Shown here piece by piece: positions 50,609 through 58,917 of a DNA stretch of 64,000 nucleotides. The first letter of the stretch is position 1, and every line of letters starts with the position of its first letter. A model generated the notes under the pieces. That model searched no databases. It was not told where the DNA came from and saw nothing but the letters and a program-made list of their open reading frames with translations. The stretch spans positions 868,001 to 932,000 of the forward strand of contig NZ_LT629752.1 of assembly GCF_900105145.1 (NCBI RefSeq), given 5' to 3'. This DNA is from Polaribacter sp. KT25b. Its GTDB lineage: Bacteria > Bacteroidota > Bacteroidia > Flavobacteriales > Flavobacteriaceae. The position numbers were made by a program, and so were the translations under genes.

Positions 50609-50630
50609 TTAAATTCTAAAAGCTACTTAA

Positions 50631-51251
50631 ATGAAAGAAATGTGGGAAAGCAGATATTCTGCTGAAGATTATGCTTACGGAATTGAGCCAAATACTTTTT
50701 TTAAAGAAACTTTAGAGAAATATAAACTTGAAGGTACTATCTTGTTACCTGCAGAAGGTGAAGGAAGAAATGCTGTTTTTGCTGCAAAAAAAGGTTTAAA
50801 TGTTCTTGCTTTTGATATTAGTGAAGAAGGTAAAAAAAAAGCATTAAAATTGGCAGCGAAGCAGAATGTTACTATCAATTATAAAGTTGGCGATTTTTTT
50901 AATTTAGATATTGTTAATCATAAATATGAATCTGTAGCCTTAATTTTTGCACATTTTCCAGTATCAATTTTGTCGAAATATCATAAAAAGATTGGTGATT
51001 TAATAAAACCAAATGGATTGGTTATTTTAGAGGGCTTTAGTAAAAACCATTTAAAACTTAGTGAGAAGAATCCTAGTTTAGGTGGTCCCAAAAATATAGA
51101 AGTGCTATTTTCTAAAGAATCCATTCAAAACGATTTTCCCGATTTTGAAATTCTACTGCTCGAAGAAAGTAACGTAAATTTATCCGAAGGAAAATTTCAT
51201 AACGGAGAATCTAGTGTTATTCGGTTTATTGGTAGAAAAAAAGAAAAGTAA
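50631..51251 (+). CDS. Class I SAM-dependent methyltransferase, TehB/thiopurine-type
   Basis: This 206-aa protein has the opening MWESRYSAEDYAYG, like the WDxRY motif of TehB-type enzymes. The SAM-binding motif is LLPAEGEGRNAVFAAKKG, with the acidic residue in VLAFDISEEG and motif IV-like VALIFAHFP. Substrate unknown: relatives act on tellurite, thiols or small molecules. The ArsR3/DUF6428 context raises arsenic methylation, but the protein lacks the conserved cysteine set of ArsM, so this is not claimed. It is the last gene of the locus. Confidence 0.82.
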   Translation: MKEMWESRYSAEDYAYGIEPNTFFKETLEKYKLEGTILLPAEGEGRNAVFAAKKGLNVLAFDISEEGKKKALKLAAKQNVTINYKVGDFFNLDIVNHKYESVALIFAHFPVSILSKYHKKIGDLIKPNGLVILEGFSKNHLKLSEKNPSLGGPKNIEVLFSKESIQNDFPDFEILLLEESNVNLSEGKFHNGESSVIRFIGRKKEK

Positions 51252-51266
51252 AAAGTATGCTATAAA

Positions 51267-51306
51267 AATAAAGAGCGATTTAGTTAAAACTAAATCGCTC
51301 TTTATT
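51267..51306. terminator. Bidirectional terminator between methyltransferase and rluD
   Basis: 51267-51285 pairs perfectly with 51288-51306 over a 2-nt loop, with AATAAAGAG on one side and CTCTTTATT on the other. It serves the convergent genes on both sides. Confidence 0.85.
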
Positions 51307-51326
51307 TTTATAAATAGGTGCTAAAA

Positions 51327-52364
51327 TTATTCAAATTCGTGTTTAGAGTTTTCAGAATACGTTCTCCATTTTTCTAAACAATCAACAATATCTTGAGGAA
51401 TATCTGAATTAAACTGCATAAATTCTCCAGTTTTTGGGTGTGTAAAGCCTAATGTTTTTGCATGTAAAGCTTGTCTTGGCAATACTTTAAAACAGTTTTG
51501 TACAAACTGTTTGTATTTGGTAAACGTAGTTCCTTTTAAAATATCATCTCCACCATAACGCTCGTCATTAAAAAGTGTATGACCAATATGTTTAAAATGC
51601 GCTCTAATTTGATGCGTTCTTCCGGTTTCTAATTTACATTGTACTAAAGTTACATACGTTAAACGCTCTAAAACTTTAAAATGAGTAACAGCATGTTTAC
51701 CAAAATCTCCATCAGGAAAAACAGACATTTGTAAACGATTTTTTAAACTACGCCCAATATTACCTTCAATTCTACCTTCGTCTTCTTCTATATTTCCCCA
51801 AACTAAGGCGTAATATAAACGTTCTGTAGTTCTGTCAAAAAACTGTCGTGATAAATTTGCCATTGCAAATTCGGTTTTAGCAACTACTAATAAACCGCTG
51901 GTATCTTTGTCAATTCTATGCACCAAACCTGGTCTTTCGTTAGAGTTTGAAGGCAAATTTTCTATATGATAAATTAAACCGTTTACCAAAGTGCCAGAAT
52001 AATTTCCATGACCTGGATGTACAACCATTCCTGCAGGTTTATTTACAACAATAACCGTATCGTCTTCATAAACAATATCTAGAGGAATATCTTCTGCAAC
52101 TAATAAATTTTCTGCAGGCGGATAAGCCAAAACAACTCTTACAATGTCGTTCGGTTTTACTTTATGATTAGATTTAACAGCAATATCATTCACTAAAACA
52201 TTGCCTGCTTTTGCCGCTTGTTGAATTTTATTTCTGGTTGCACCTTCTACAAAATTCATTAAAAATTTATCAACTCTTAAAGGTTCTTGACCTTCACTAG
52301 CTGTAAATCTATAATGCTCATATAAATCGTCGTTTTCTATATCTTGAGATTGATTTTCTTGCAA
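51327..52364 (-). CDS. rluD: RluA-family 23S rRNA pseudouridine synthase (RluD type)
   Basis: This 345-aa protein has an N-terminal S4 RNA-binding domain (~30-100, LRVDKFLMNFVEGATRNKI). The synthase domain (~105-330) has the catalytic Asp in LVHRIDKDTSGLLVVAK, and the LETGRTHQIRAH motif is near residue 245. It makes pseudouridine in 23S rRNA helix 69 if it is true RluD. Another RluA paralogue is possible. It lies upstream of nothing but a terminator and follows a PASTA protein gene (103-bp gap), a common flavobacterial order. Confidence 0.94.
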   Translation of the reverse strand: MQENQSQDIENDDLYEHYRFTASEGQEPLRVDKFLMNFVEGATRNKIQQAAKAGNVLVNDIAVKSNHKVKPNDIVRVVLAYPPAENLLVAEDIPLDIVYEDDTVIVVNKPAGMVVHPGHGNYSGTLVNGLIYHIENLPSNSNERPGLVHRIDKDTSGLLVVAKTEFAMANLSRQFFDRTTERLYYALVWGNIEEDEGRIEGNIGRSLKNRLQMSVFPDGDFGKHAVTHFKVLERLTYVTLVQCKLETGRTHQIRAHFKHIGHTLFNDERYGGDDILKGTTFTKYKQFVQNCFKVLPRQALHAKTLGFTHPKTGEFMQFNSDIPQDIVDCLEKWRTYSENSKHEFE

Positions 52365-52467
52365 AATTTATTGTTTAAGTTTTAAAGTTGAAATTTACTC
52401 AACCCAGATAAAAAGGCATTGGTTGAGGTTATTTAATTATTAATTTTTAGCTTTGATAACTGATAAA

Positions 52468-53025
52468 TTAGTTTCTTTCTCCGTCACCTAAAACCAATTC
52501 AATTATAGAATTTTTTGGTAGTTTATCATTTGCATTTATAATTTTGTCTTTATGTCTTAAACCTCTAACAACATCTTTGCCAATGTCATTTACGTAGGTA
52601 AAATCTGTACCAACAATAAAACCAATTGCTTGTAGTTCAGAAATTGCTTGTCTTTTTGTGCGTCCGTTTAAATCAGGAATTGTAATATCTCTGTATTTTG
52701 ATGGATTTAAAGTAAGGTATATTTTACGTTTTTCTTTAACAAAGTCTCCTTCTTCTGGATTTTGTTCAATTACAGATTTTTTAGGATAGGTTGGGTTATA
52801 ACTAGCGCTATCAATAACAATAAAGTCTAAATTTAATTCTTTTAAGGTTCTTTCTGCTTCGGTAATTGTTAATTTATGTAAATCTGGAACCTGAATTTTT
52901 TGATCGTGATTTGTAGTAACACCTAACCAAAATTTAAGAAAAAACACAAATATTACCAAACCGATAATAGCAAAAGCTATTTGTTTAAAAAAAGTTTTAC
53001 TTTTTAAGAACTTAAGAATACTCAT
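52468..53025 (-). CDS. PASTA-domain membrane protein
   Basis: This 185-aa protein has a short cytoplasmic N-terminus, one membrane segment at ~13-34, and two extracytoplasmic PASTA domains (~43-108 and ~110-183) opening with IQVPDLHKLTITEAER and ITIPDLNGRTKRQAISEL. Family knowledge: PASTA domains bind muropeptides or assist cell-wall enzymes, but here there is no kinase or penicillin-binding domain. It diverges from ddl across a 94-bp gap and precedes rluD, a conserved gene order. This links it to cell-wall synthesis. Confidence 0.92.
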   Translation of the reverse strand: MSILKFLKSKTFFKQIAFAIIGLVIFVFFLKFWLGVTTNHDQKIQVPDLHKLTITEAERTLKELNLDFIVIDSASYNPTYPKKSVIEQNPEEGDFVKEKRKIYLTLNPSKYRDITIPDLNGRTKRQAISELQAIGFIVGTDFTYVNDIGKDVVRGLRHKDKIINANDKLPKNSIIELVLGDGERN

Positions 53026-53119
53026 TTTTTTAATTTTTTAGAACACGCAAAGATATAAAAACTAAACGTCGTGGATTCTATTAATATTTTGATAAATTTG
53101 TTTTTCTTATTTTACATTG

Positions 53120-54094
53120 ATGAAAAAAAATATAGCTATTGTAATGGGTGGTTTCTCATCCGAAGTAAACATTTCTTTAAAAAGCGGAAATGTAGTTTTT
53201 AAGCATTTAGACAGAAAAAAATATACTCCTTATAGAGTTCATATTTTAAAAGAAAAATGGGTTGCTTTAGATGATGAATCTAAAGAATATCCTATTGATA
53301 AGAATAATTTTTCTTTTGTTATTGATAGTAAATCGGTAACTTTTGATTGTGTTTTTAATGCAATTCATGGAAATCCTGGAGAAAACGGAGAATTACTTGC
53401 CTATTTTAATTTAGTAGGATTAAAACATACTTCTGCGCCTTATTATCAAATGGCGCTAACATTTAACAAACGAGATACGTTAAGTGTGGTAAAAGAATAT
53501 GGCATTAAAACAGCAACTTCTGTATACTTAAATAAAGGTGATGTTATTAATACCGATAAAATTATTGCCAAAGTTGGTTTGCCTTGTTTTATAAAACCAA
53601 ATAACGCGGGTTCTAGTTACGGTATTTCTAAAGCTTATAATAAAGAAGAAATTTTAAAAGGAATTGAAGTTGCTTATAAAGAAGATTCAGAAATTTTAAT
53701 TGAGTCTTTTTTAGACGGACGAGAAGTTTCTGTTGGCGTTATTCAATATAAAGGAGCTATAAAAGTGTTGCCAATTACAGAAATTGTTACAGAAAATGAT
53801 TTCTTTGACTATGAAGCAAAATACGAAGGAAAATCGCACGAAATTACGCCTGCACAAATTTCATCCGAAGAAAAAATTAAAATAGAAGCAATTGCAGAAA
53901 AAGTGTATAAGGTTTTAAATATGTCTGGTTTTTCTAGATCAGAATATATTTTGGTAAATGGCGAACCTCATTTTTTAGAAATGAATACCGTGCCGGGTTT
54001 AACAGAAGCTAGCATTTTACCACAACAAGCACAAGTTGCCGGAATTTCTTTATCTGAGTTATTTGAAAATGCTATTGAGAGTGCTTGTGAATAG
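53120..54094 (+). CDS. ddl: D-alanine--D-alanine ligase
   Basis: This 324-aa ATP-grasp enzyme starts at ATG 53120; the TTG three bases earlier is an alternative. The opening KNIAIVMGGFSSEVNISLKSG carries the ligase N-motif. The AIHGNPGENG segment, FIKPNNAGSSYGISK and the C-terminal EMNTVPGLTEASILPQ metal/substrate motif are all present. It joins two D-alanines for peptidoglycan. It diverges from the PASTA gene and precedes coaD after 182 bp. Confidence 0.96.
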   Translation: MKKNIAIVMGGFSSEVNISLKSGNVVFKHLDRKKYTPYRVHILKEKWVALDDESKEYPIDKNNFSFVIDSKSVTFDCVFNAIHGNPGENGELLAYFNLVGLKHTSAPYYQMALTFNKRDTLSVVKEYGIKTATSVYLNKGDVINTDKIIAKVGLPCFIKPNNAGSSYGISKAYNKEEILKGIEVAYKEDSEILIESFLDGREVSVGVIQYKGAIKVLPITEIVTENDFFDYEAKYEGKSHEITPAQISSEEKIKIEAIAEKVYKVLNMSGFSRSEYILVNGEPHFLEMNTVPGLTEASILPQQAQVAGISLSELFENAIESACE

Positions 54095-54276
54095 CATCAG
54101 GATAATCTTGAAATAAGAAACAAGACTTAACTTTAGTTAGATTTGAAAGTCGTGTTTCATAATTCAAAAATATCAAAACATCAAGTAAATTAAAATTTAA
54201 TAGTAAGTTAGCATAAAAAGTAGTAATTCTTGAATCTAAAAAGTCTTGAATCCAAATTTTTTAAAAACAAAATCAT

Positions 54277-54732
54277 ATGAAAAGAGCAATTTTTCCAGGA
54301 TCATTTGATCCAATAACATTAGGTCATTTTGATATTATAGAACGAGGTGTAAAATTGTTTGATGAATTAATTATTGCAATTGGTATTAATGCAGATAAAA
54401 ATTACATGTTTACCTTAGAAGAGCGTAAAAAATTTATTGAAGATTGTTTTAAAGACGAACCAAAAATAAAAGTTCTTACATATCAAGGCTTAACCGTAAA
54501 TTTTTGCGAAGAACAAAATGCTAATTTTATTTTAAGAGGTTTAAGAAATCCAGCAGATTTTGAGTTCGAAAAAGCAATTGCACATACAAATAGAAAATTA
54601 TCAGAAGTAGAAACTGTTTTTTTATTAACATCTTCAGGAAAAAGCTTTATTTCATCGTCTATTGTTAGAGATGTTATTAGAAATAAAGGAGATTATACAG
54701 GTTTAGTTCCAGAATCAGTTATCGTTAAATAA
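54277..54732 (+). CDS. coaD: Pantetheine-phosphate adenylyltransferase
   Basis: This 151-aa cytoplasmic nucleotidyltransferase has the TxGH motif in AIFPGSFDPITLGHFDII, the phosphopantetheine segment GLTVNFCEEQNANFILRGLRN, and ISSSIVRDVIRN near the end. Length is slightly short but normal for Bacteroidota. It makes dephospho-CoA from phosphopantetheine and ATP. It follows ddl and precedes the M14 lipoprotein gene after 8 bp. Confidence 0.96.
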   Translation: MKRAIFPGSFDPITLGHFDIIERGVKLFDELIIAIGINADKNYMFTLEERKKFIEDCFKDEPKIKVLTYQGLTVNFCEEQNANFILRGLRNPADFEFEKAIAHTNRKLSEVETVFLLTSSGKSFISSSIVRDVIRNKGDYTGLVPESVIVK

Positions 54733-54740
54733 ATAATTAA

Positions 54741-56498
54741 ATGAAAAATATTTTAAAGCAAATTTTCTTTTTTTCTTTCTTTTTTCTGATGATTTCTTGT
54801 GATAACTCATCTAAAGAAAACACAGATTTTACTACACTTTTCGAAAAATCTAACGGAACAGAAACTCCTGAATATAAAGATGTAATTACATATTATAAAA
54901 AGTTATCAGAAGCATATAATCAAATTTCATTATTTTCTTTTGGACAAACAGATTCTGGCGAACCTTTGCATCTGGCAGTCTATAACAGCGAAGGTATTTT
55001 TAATGTTGATGAAATTAAAAATTCTCTAAAAAACAGAATTCTAATTAATAACGGAATTCATCCTGGAGAATCTGACGGAATTGATGCCTCAATGATGTTG
55101 TTAAGAGATATTGTACAAAACGACTCTTTACAAGAAAAATATAAAAATTCGATTATTTGCGTAATTCCTGTTTACAATATTGGCGGATCTTTAAATAGAA
55201 ATTCGCATTCTAGAGCCAATCAAAACGGGCCTAAAGAATACGGGTTTAGAGGAAACGCAAGAAATTACGATTTAAATAGAGATTTTATAAAACAAGACAC
55301 AAAAAACGCAGCTGCTTTTGCAGCTATTTTTCATGCCGTAAATCCAGATGTTTTTGTAGATAATCATGTAAGTAATGGCGCAGATTATCAATATGCAATT
55401 ACGCATTTATTTACGCAGCACAATAAATTAGGAGGTAATTTAGGTATGTTTTTACAAAACGAAATGCAATCTCAAATAGAAGAATCTTTAGAGAAAAAAG
55501 ACATTATAATTACGCCTTATGTAAATGTTTGGGGCACAACGCCAGAAGCTGGTTTTTCTCAGTTTTTCGATTCGCCAAGGTATTCTACAGGTTACACAAC
55601 GCTCTTTAATACGTTGGGTTTAATGGTAGAAACGCACATGTTAAAACCTTATAAAATTAGAGTAGAACAAACCTATGAATTGCTATTTTCTGTTTTTGAT
55701 GTTACAGAAGAAAAATCAAAAAAAATAAAAGAGTTGCGTTTAAATGCTTCGGATAAAATTTTAGCTAAAAAAACATATCCAATTCAGTTTAAAGTTGATA
55801 AAGAAGCATACAGAGATTTGTCTTTTAAAGGCTACGAAGGCGAAATAATTGATAGTAAAGTGACCAACGGAAAAAGATTATTTTACGATAGAAATAAACC
55901 TTTTGAAAAAGTGGTGAAATATTATGATGAATTTGTAGCAACGAAAGAAATTACGATTCCGAAAGCCTATATTTTACAGCAAGGTTGGCACAACGTTATT
56001 GATCGATTAAAAAACAATCATATAGAATTTACTCGTTTTAAAAAAGATACAATAATTACTGTTGAGGTAAATCATATTAAAGACTTTAAAACATCAAAAA
56101 CGCCTTATGAAGGTCATTACTTGCATTCAAAAACTACTGTAACTTCAACATTAGCAAAAATCAACTTTAAAAAGGGCGATATTTATATTGATACCAATCA
56201 GAACGGCGTTCGGTATCTAATAGAAACACTAGAAGCAGCAGCAACAGATTCGTTTTTTAATTGGAACTTTTTCGATACAGTTTTACAGAAAAAAGAAGGG
56301 TATTCTGCCTATGTTTTTGAAGATGTTGCAGCACAAATTTTAGCAGAAAAACCAGCAATAAAAAAAGCATTTGAAAATAAATTAACTTCGGATGAAGATT
56401 TTGCTAAAAACCCGAGAATGCAATTAGATTTTATCTATAAAAATTCTCCGTATTATGAAGATGCACATTTACGTTTGCCAGTTTTTAAAATTTTCTAA
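54741..56498 (+). CDS. M14-family zinc carboxypeptidase lipoprotein
   Basis: This 585-aa protein has a lipoprotein signal (FFSFFFLMISC). The zinc site is His and Glu in NGIHPGESDGIDASMML (HxxE), and a later His in DVFVDNHVSNGADYQ. RNYDLNRDF fits the substrate-binding region of M14. The C-terminal ~280 residues are extra, partly beta-rich. It would cleave C-terminal residues or cell-wall/peptide amide bonds in the periplasm or at the surface. It starts 8 bp after coaD and is followed after 14 bp by another lipoprotein enzyme. Confidence 0.87.
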   Translation: MKNILKQIFFFSFFFLMISCDNSSKENTDFTTLFEKSNGTETPEYKDVITYYKKLSEAYNQISLFSFGQTDSGEPLHLAVYNSEGIFNVDEIKNSLKNRILINNGIHPGESDGIDASMMLLRDIVQNDSLQEKYKNSIICVIPVYNIGGSLNRNSHSRANQNGPKEYGFRGNARNYDLNRDFIKQDTKNAAAFAAIFHAVNPDVFVDNHVSNGADYQYAITHLFTQHNKLGGNLGMFLQNEMQSQIEESLEKKDIIITPYVNVWGTTPEAGFSQFFDSPRYSTGYTTLFNTLGLMVETHMLKPYKIRVEQTYELLFSVFDVTEEKSKKIKELRLNASDKILAKKTYPIQFKVDKEAYRDLSFKGYEGEIIDSKVTNGKRLFYDRNKPFEKVVKYYDEFVATKEITIPKAYILQQGWHNVIDRLKNNHIEFTRFKKDTIITVEVNHIKDFKTSKTPYEGHYLHSKTTVTSTLAKINFKKGDIYIDTNQNGVRYLIETLEAAATDSFFNWNFFDTVLQKKEGYSAYVFEDVAAQILAEKPAIKKAFENKLTSDEDFAKNPRMQLDFIYKNSPYYEDAHLRLPVFKIF

Positions 56499-56512
56499 AT
56501 TATATTTTTTTG

Positions 56513-57019
56513 ATGAAATCTTTTCTTTGTTCCGTTTTCTTAATTATTTTGGTGAGTTGCAATAACACATCAGAAGTAGCCAAAAAAGACCTAAAAGAAA
56601 TTGCAAAAGAAATTATGATTAGTGCAAAAAACTGCGCATTAATTACAGTAGATTCTTTGGGTGTTGCACATGCAAGAACTATGGATCCTTTTTTGCCAGA
56701 AGAAGATTTTACTGTTTGGTTGGGTACAAATTCTAAGAGTTTAAAAGTGCGCCAAATTAAACAAAACAAGTTGGTTACTTTATATTATTTTGATGCAAAA
56801 AATGTAAGTTATGTAACCTTGCAAGGTGTTGCACATATTGTAAATACTCAAAAAGAAAAAGAAAAATTTTGGAAAAATGAGTGGGAAAATTTTTATAAGA
56901 ACAAAGCAACAGATTATATGTTGATAAAGTTTATACCCAACAAAGCAACAATAATTAGCGAAAAATATAACATTTTGGGTGACTCGATTTCTTGGGAAAC
57001 GCCAATAATTAAATTTTAA
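56513..57019 (+). CDS. PNPOx-like flavin-binding split-barrel lipoprotein
   Basis: This 168-aa protein has a lipoprotein signal (SFLCSVFLIILVSC), starting at ATG 56513; a TTG one codon earlier is an alternative. The remainder is the pyridoxamine-5'-phosphate-oxidase-like split barrel, with HARTMDPFLPEEDFTVWLG and LYYFDAKNVSYVTLQGVA. Family members bind FMN, F420 or haem in the cytoplasm; a lipid anchor is unusual. It sits between the M14 and lactonase lipoprotein genes, with 2 bp to the next start. Confidence 0.8.
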   Translation: MKSFLCSVFLIILVSCNNTSEVAKKDLKEIAKEIMISAKNCALITVDSLGVAHARTMDPFLPEEDFTVWLGTNSKSLKVRQIKQNKLVTLYYFDAKNVSYVTLQGVAHIVNTQKEKEKFWKNEWENFYKNKATDYMLIKFIPNKATIISEKYNILGDSISWETPIIKF

Positions 57020-57021
57020 AA

Positions 57022-58128
57022 ATGAATAAGATAGCAATAGTTTTTTTAATGCTAATTTCGACCTTATTAATAACAGGATGTAAAGCAATACAGAAAGAAA
57101 ATTATTCTTTTTATGTAGGTACTTATACAAAAACAACATCTAAAGGGATTTATAAATACGCAATTTCATCAGAAGGAGAGCTCAAAAAAATAGCTTTGGT
57201 TGCCGAAACTATAAACCCTACTTTTTTAGCAAAATCAAAAGACAATAAAACACTTTTTGCAGTAGGAGAAACCAATGAAAACGGATCAGGTTTTGTTAAA
57301 TCTTTTAAAATTGAAAATGATTCTTTATTATTAATAAGCAAAGAAGAAAGTGGTGGCGCTGGACCTTGTTTTGTGGCTTTAAATGATGATAATTATATTG
57401 TAACTGCAAATTATGGTGGTGGAAATGTAGGTTTATTAAAAACGGATACATCAGGCAAATTATCTAGTTTATTAAATGTGCAACAACATTTTGGCAAAGG
57501 ATCTACAAATAGACAAAAAGCACCTCATGCACATTCTGCTTGGTTTTATCCAACAAAAAACGAATTAATTTCTGTAGATTTAGGTACAAATCAATTATGG
57601 TTTTCTACAATTGATAAAGAAAAAAACGAGTTGGTTTTAACAAATCAGAAAACATTAAAAATGGCAGAAGGAGCAGGGCCAAGACATTTAACTTTTCACC
57701 CTAATAATAAATGGATGTATGTTTTAAACGAACTAAATAATACGGTTTCTTTGGTAAAAGAAAAAGACAAAAATTACTTTATTGCATCTTCAGTTTCTTT
57801 GCTTCCAGCAGATTTTAAATCATATAGTAAAGCTGCAGATATTCATATTACAAAAGATGGTAAATTTTTATACGCTTCAAACCGTGGGCATGAATCTATT
57901 GTTATTTACAAGGTAAATCAAAAAGATGGAACCTTAAAAACTATTGGGTTTCAGGATGTTTTAGGTAAAAGTCCGCGTAACTTTTCATTATCGCCAAATG
58001 AAGAATTTTTAGTAGTAGCTAATCAAGATACAGACAATATTATTTCTTTTAAACGAAACGCTAAAACCGGATTATTAACTTTTGTAAGTGAAATTGCAGC
58101 TCCAATGCCAGTTTGTATTTTGTTTTAA
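57022..58128 (+). CDS. Lactonase-family beta-propeller lipoprotein
   Basis: This 368-aa protein has a lipobox (STLLITGC). The body is a seven-bladed beta-propeller of the 6-phosphogluconolactonase/YbhE (lactonase) family: FYVGTYTKTTSKGIYKY, APHAHSAWFYPTKNELI with the conserved His residues, and GAGPRHLTFHPNNKWMYVLNEL. Lipidation suggests it acts outside the cytoplasm, so a role on secreted lactones or sugars is more likely than in the pentose phosphate path. It ends a run of three lipoprotein enzymes starting with M14. Confidence 0.87.
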   Translation: MNKIAIVFLMLISTLLITGCKAIQKENYSFYVGTYTKTTSKGIYKYAISSEGELKKIALVAETINPTFLAKSKDNKTLFAVGETNENGSGFVKSFKIENDSLLLISKEESGGAGPCFVALNDDNYIVTANYGGGNVGLLKTDTSGKLSSLLNVQQHFGKGSTNRQKAPHAHSAWFYPTKNELISVDLGTNQLWFSTIDKEKNELVLTNQKTLKMAEGAGPRHLTFHPNNKWMYVLNELNNTVSLVKEKDKNYFIASSVSLLPADFKSYSKAADIHITKDGKFLYASNRGHESIVIYKVNQKDGTLKTIGFQDVLGKSPRNFSLSPNEEFLVVANQDTDNIISFKRNAKTGLLTFVSEIAAPMPVCILF

Positions 58129-58135
58129 TCAAAGA

Positions 58136-58225
58136 GCGATTGCCAAGGTGTTAATTCCCCAAGGCTTTTCGAGAAATGTAAGATATTTGTATTGTAAGTA
58201 CACCTCGTACGCTTACATTGAATTT
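58136..58225. repeat. Dispersed GCCAAGG / TTAATTCCCCAAG repeat, copy 2
   Basis: GCGATTGCCAAGGTG, TTAATTCCCCAAG and GAAATGTAAGATATTTGT match copy 1 (14172-14270) in order and orientation. It lies 8 bp after the lactonase stop. The remainder of the 58129-58452 gap has no gene that I can support. Confidence 0.6.
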
Positions 58226-58452
58226 GTTAATTTTTCTGTGGACATTTTACCGCAAAGACACAAAAGTTCTTTTTTAAGATTTCTGGTTCTTGGTTTTAAA
58301 GGAAAAGCGATGTTTTGTCTTTTATTATATATTAATGAATTCTATTTAAACATAGTAGTATAATGTTTAGTTTTTTAGTTTAAATTGAATAGAATTTTCT
58401 TTTTTATAATTCAAATTCAATTCCGTAACTTGTAGCATTAAAATTTAAATAA

Positions 58453-58917
58453 GTGAGTAAAAATTTAACAATTAATGGAAAAGTGTACACTGTTGATGTA
58501 CAGGATGATATGCCTCTTTTGTGGGCAATTAGAGATATTGTTGGTTTAACAGGTACAAAATTTGGCTGTGGAGCTGGTGAATGTGGATCTTGTTCTGTTA
58601 TAATTGATGGAGCTCTTACAAAATCTTGTAGCATGCCAGTTTCCTACGGAGTTGGAAAAGAAATTTTTACGATAGAAGGATCATCAGAAAATCTAGAATA
58701 TTTACGTGAAGCTTGGAATGATGGTAATGTGCCACAATGTGGCTTTTGTCAATCTGGTCAATTAATGGCAGCAACTTCTTTGTTAGATAAAATAGAAAAT
58801 CCTACGGATGAAGATATTGATCTTGCCATGAGCAATAATATTTGTAGATGTGGAACATATTCTAGAATTAAAAAAGCAATTCATAAAGCTGTTGCACTTA
58901 AAAATGAATCATTATGA
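58453..58917 (+). CDS. iorA: Isoquinoline 1-oxidoreductase-type 2Fe-2S subunit (IorA-like)
   Basis: This 154-aa protein starts at GTG 58453 (MSKNLTINGKVYTVDV). The plant-ferredoxin-type cluster ligands are in GCGAGECGSCSVII and the following Cys. The second 2Fe-2S cluster ligands are in CGFCQSGQLM and NICRCGTY. It feeds electrons between the molybdenum site and an acceptor. It overlaps the large subunit start by 4 bp. Substrate is not evident; the name reflects family, not proven isoquinoline oxidation. Confidence 0.92.
   Translation: MSKNLTINGKVYTVDVQDDMPLLWAIRDIVGLTGTKFGCGAGECGSCSVIIDGALTKSCSMPVSYGVGKEIFTIEGSSENLEYLREAWNDGNVPQCGFCQSGQLMAATSLLDKIENPTDEDIDLAMSNNICRCGTYSRIKKAIHKAVALKNESL

Noticed and set aside
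50631-51251. Arsenite methyltransferase ArsM
   Set aside because: The protein is a TehB/thiopurine-type methyltransferase and lacks the conserved cysteines of ArsM; arsenic methylation is not supported.
58088-58363. 91-codon open frame overlapping the lactonase gene end
   Set aside because: It reads through the dispersed repeat and the end of the lactonase in another frame; composition and lack of family similarity argue against a gene.
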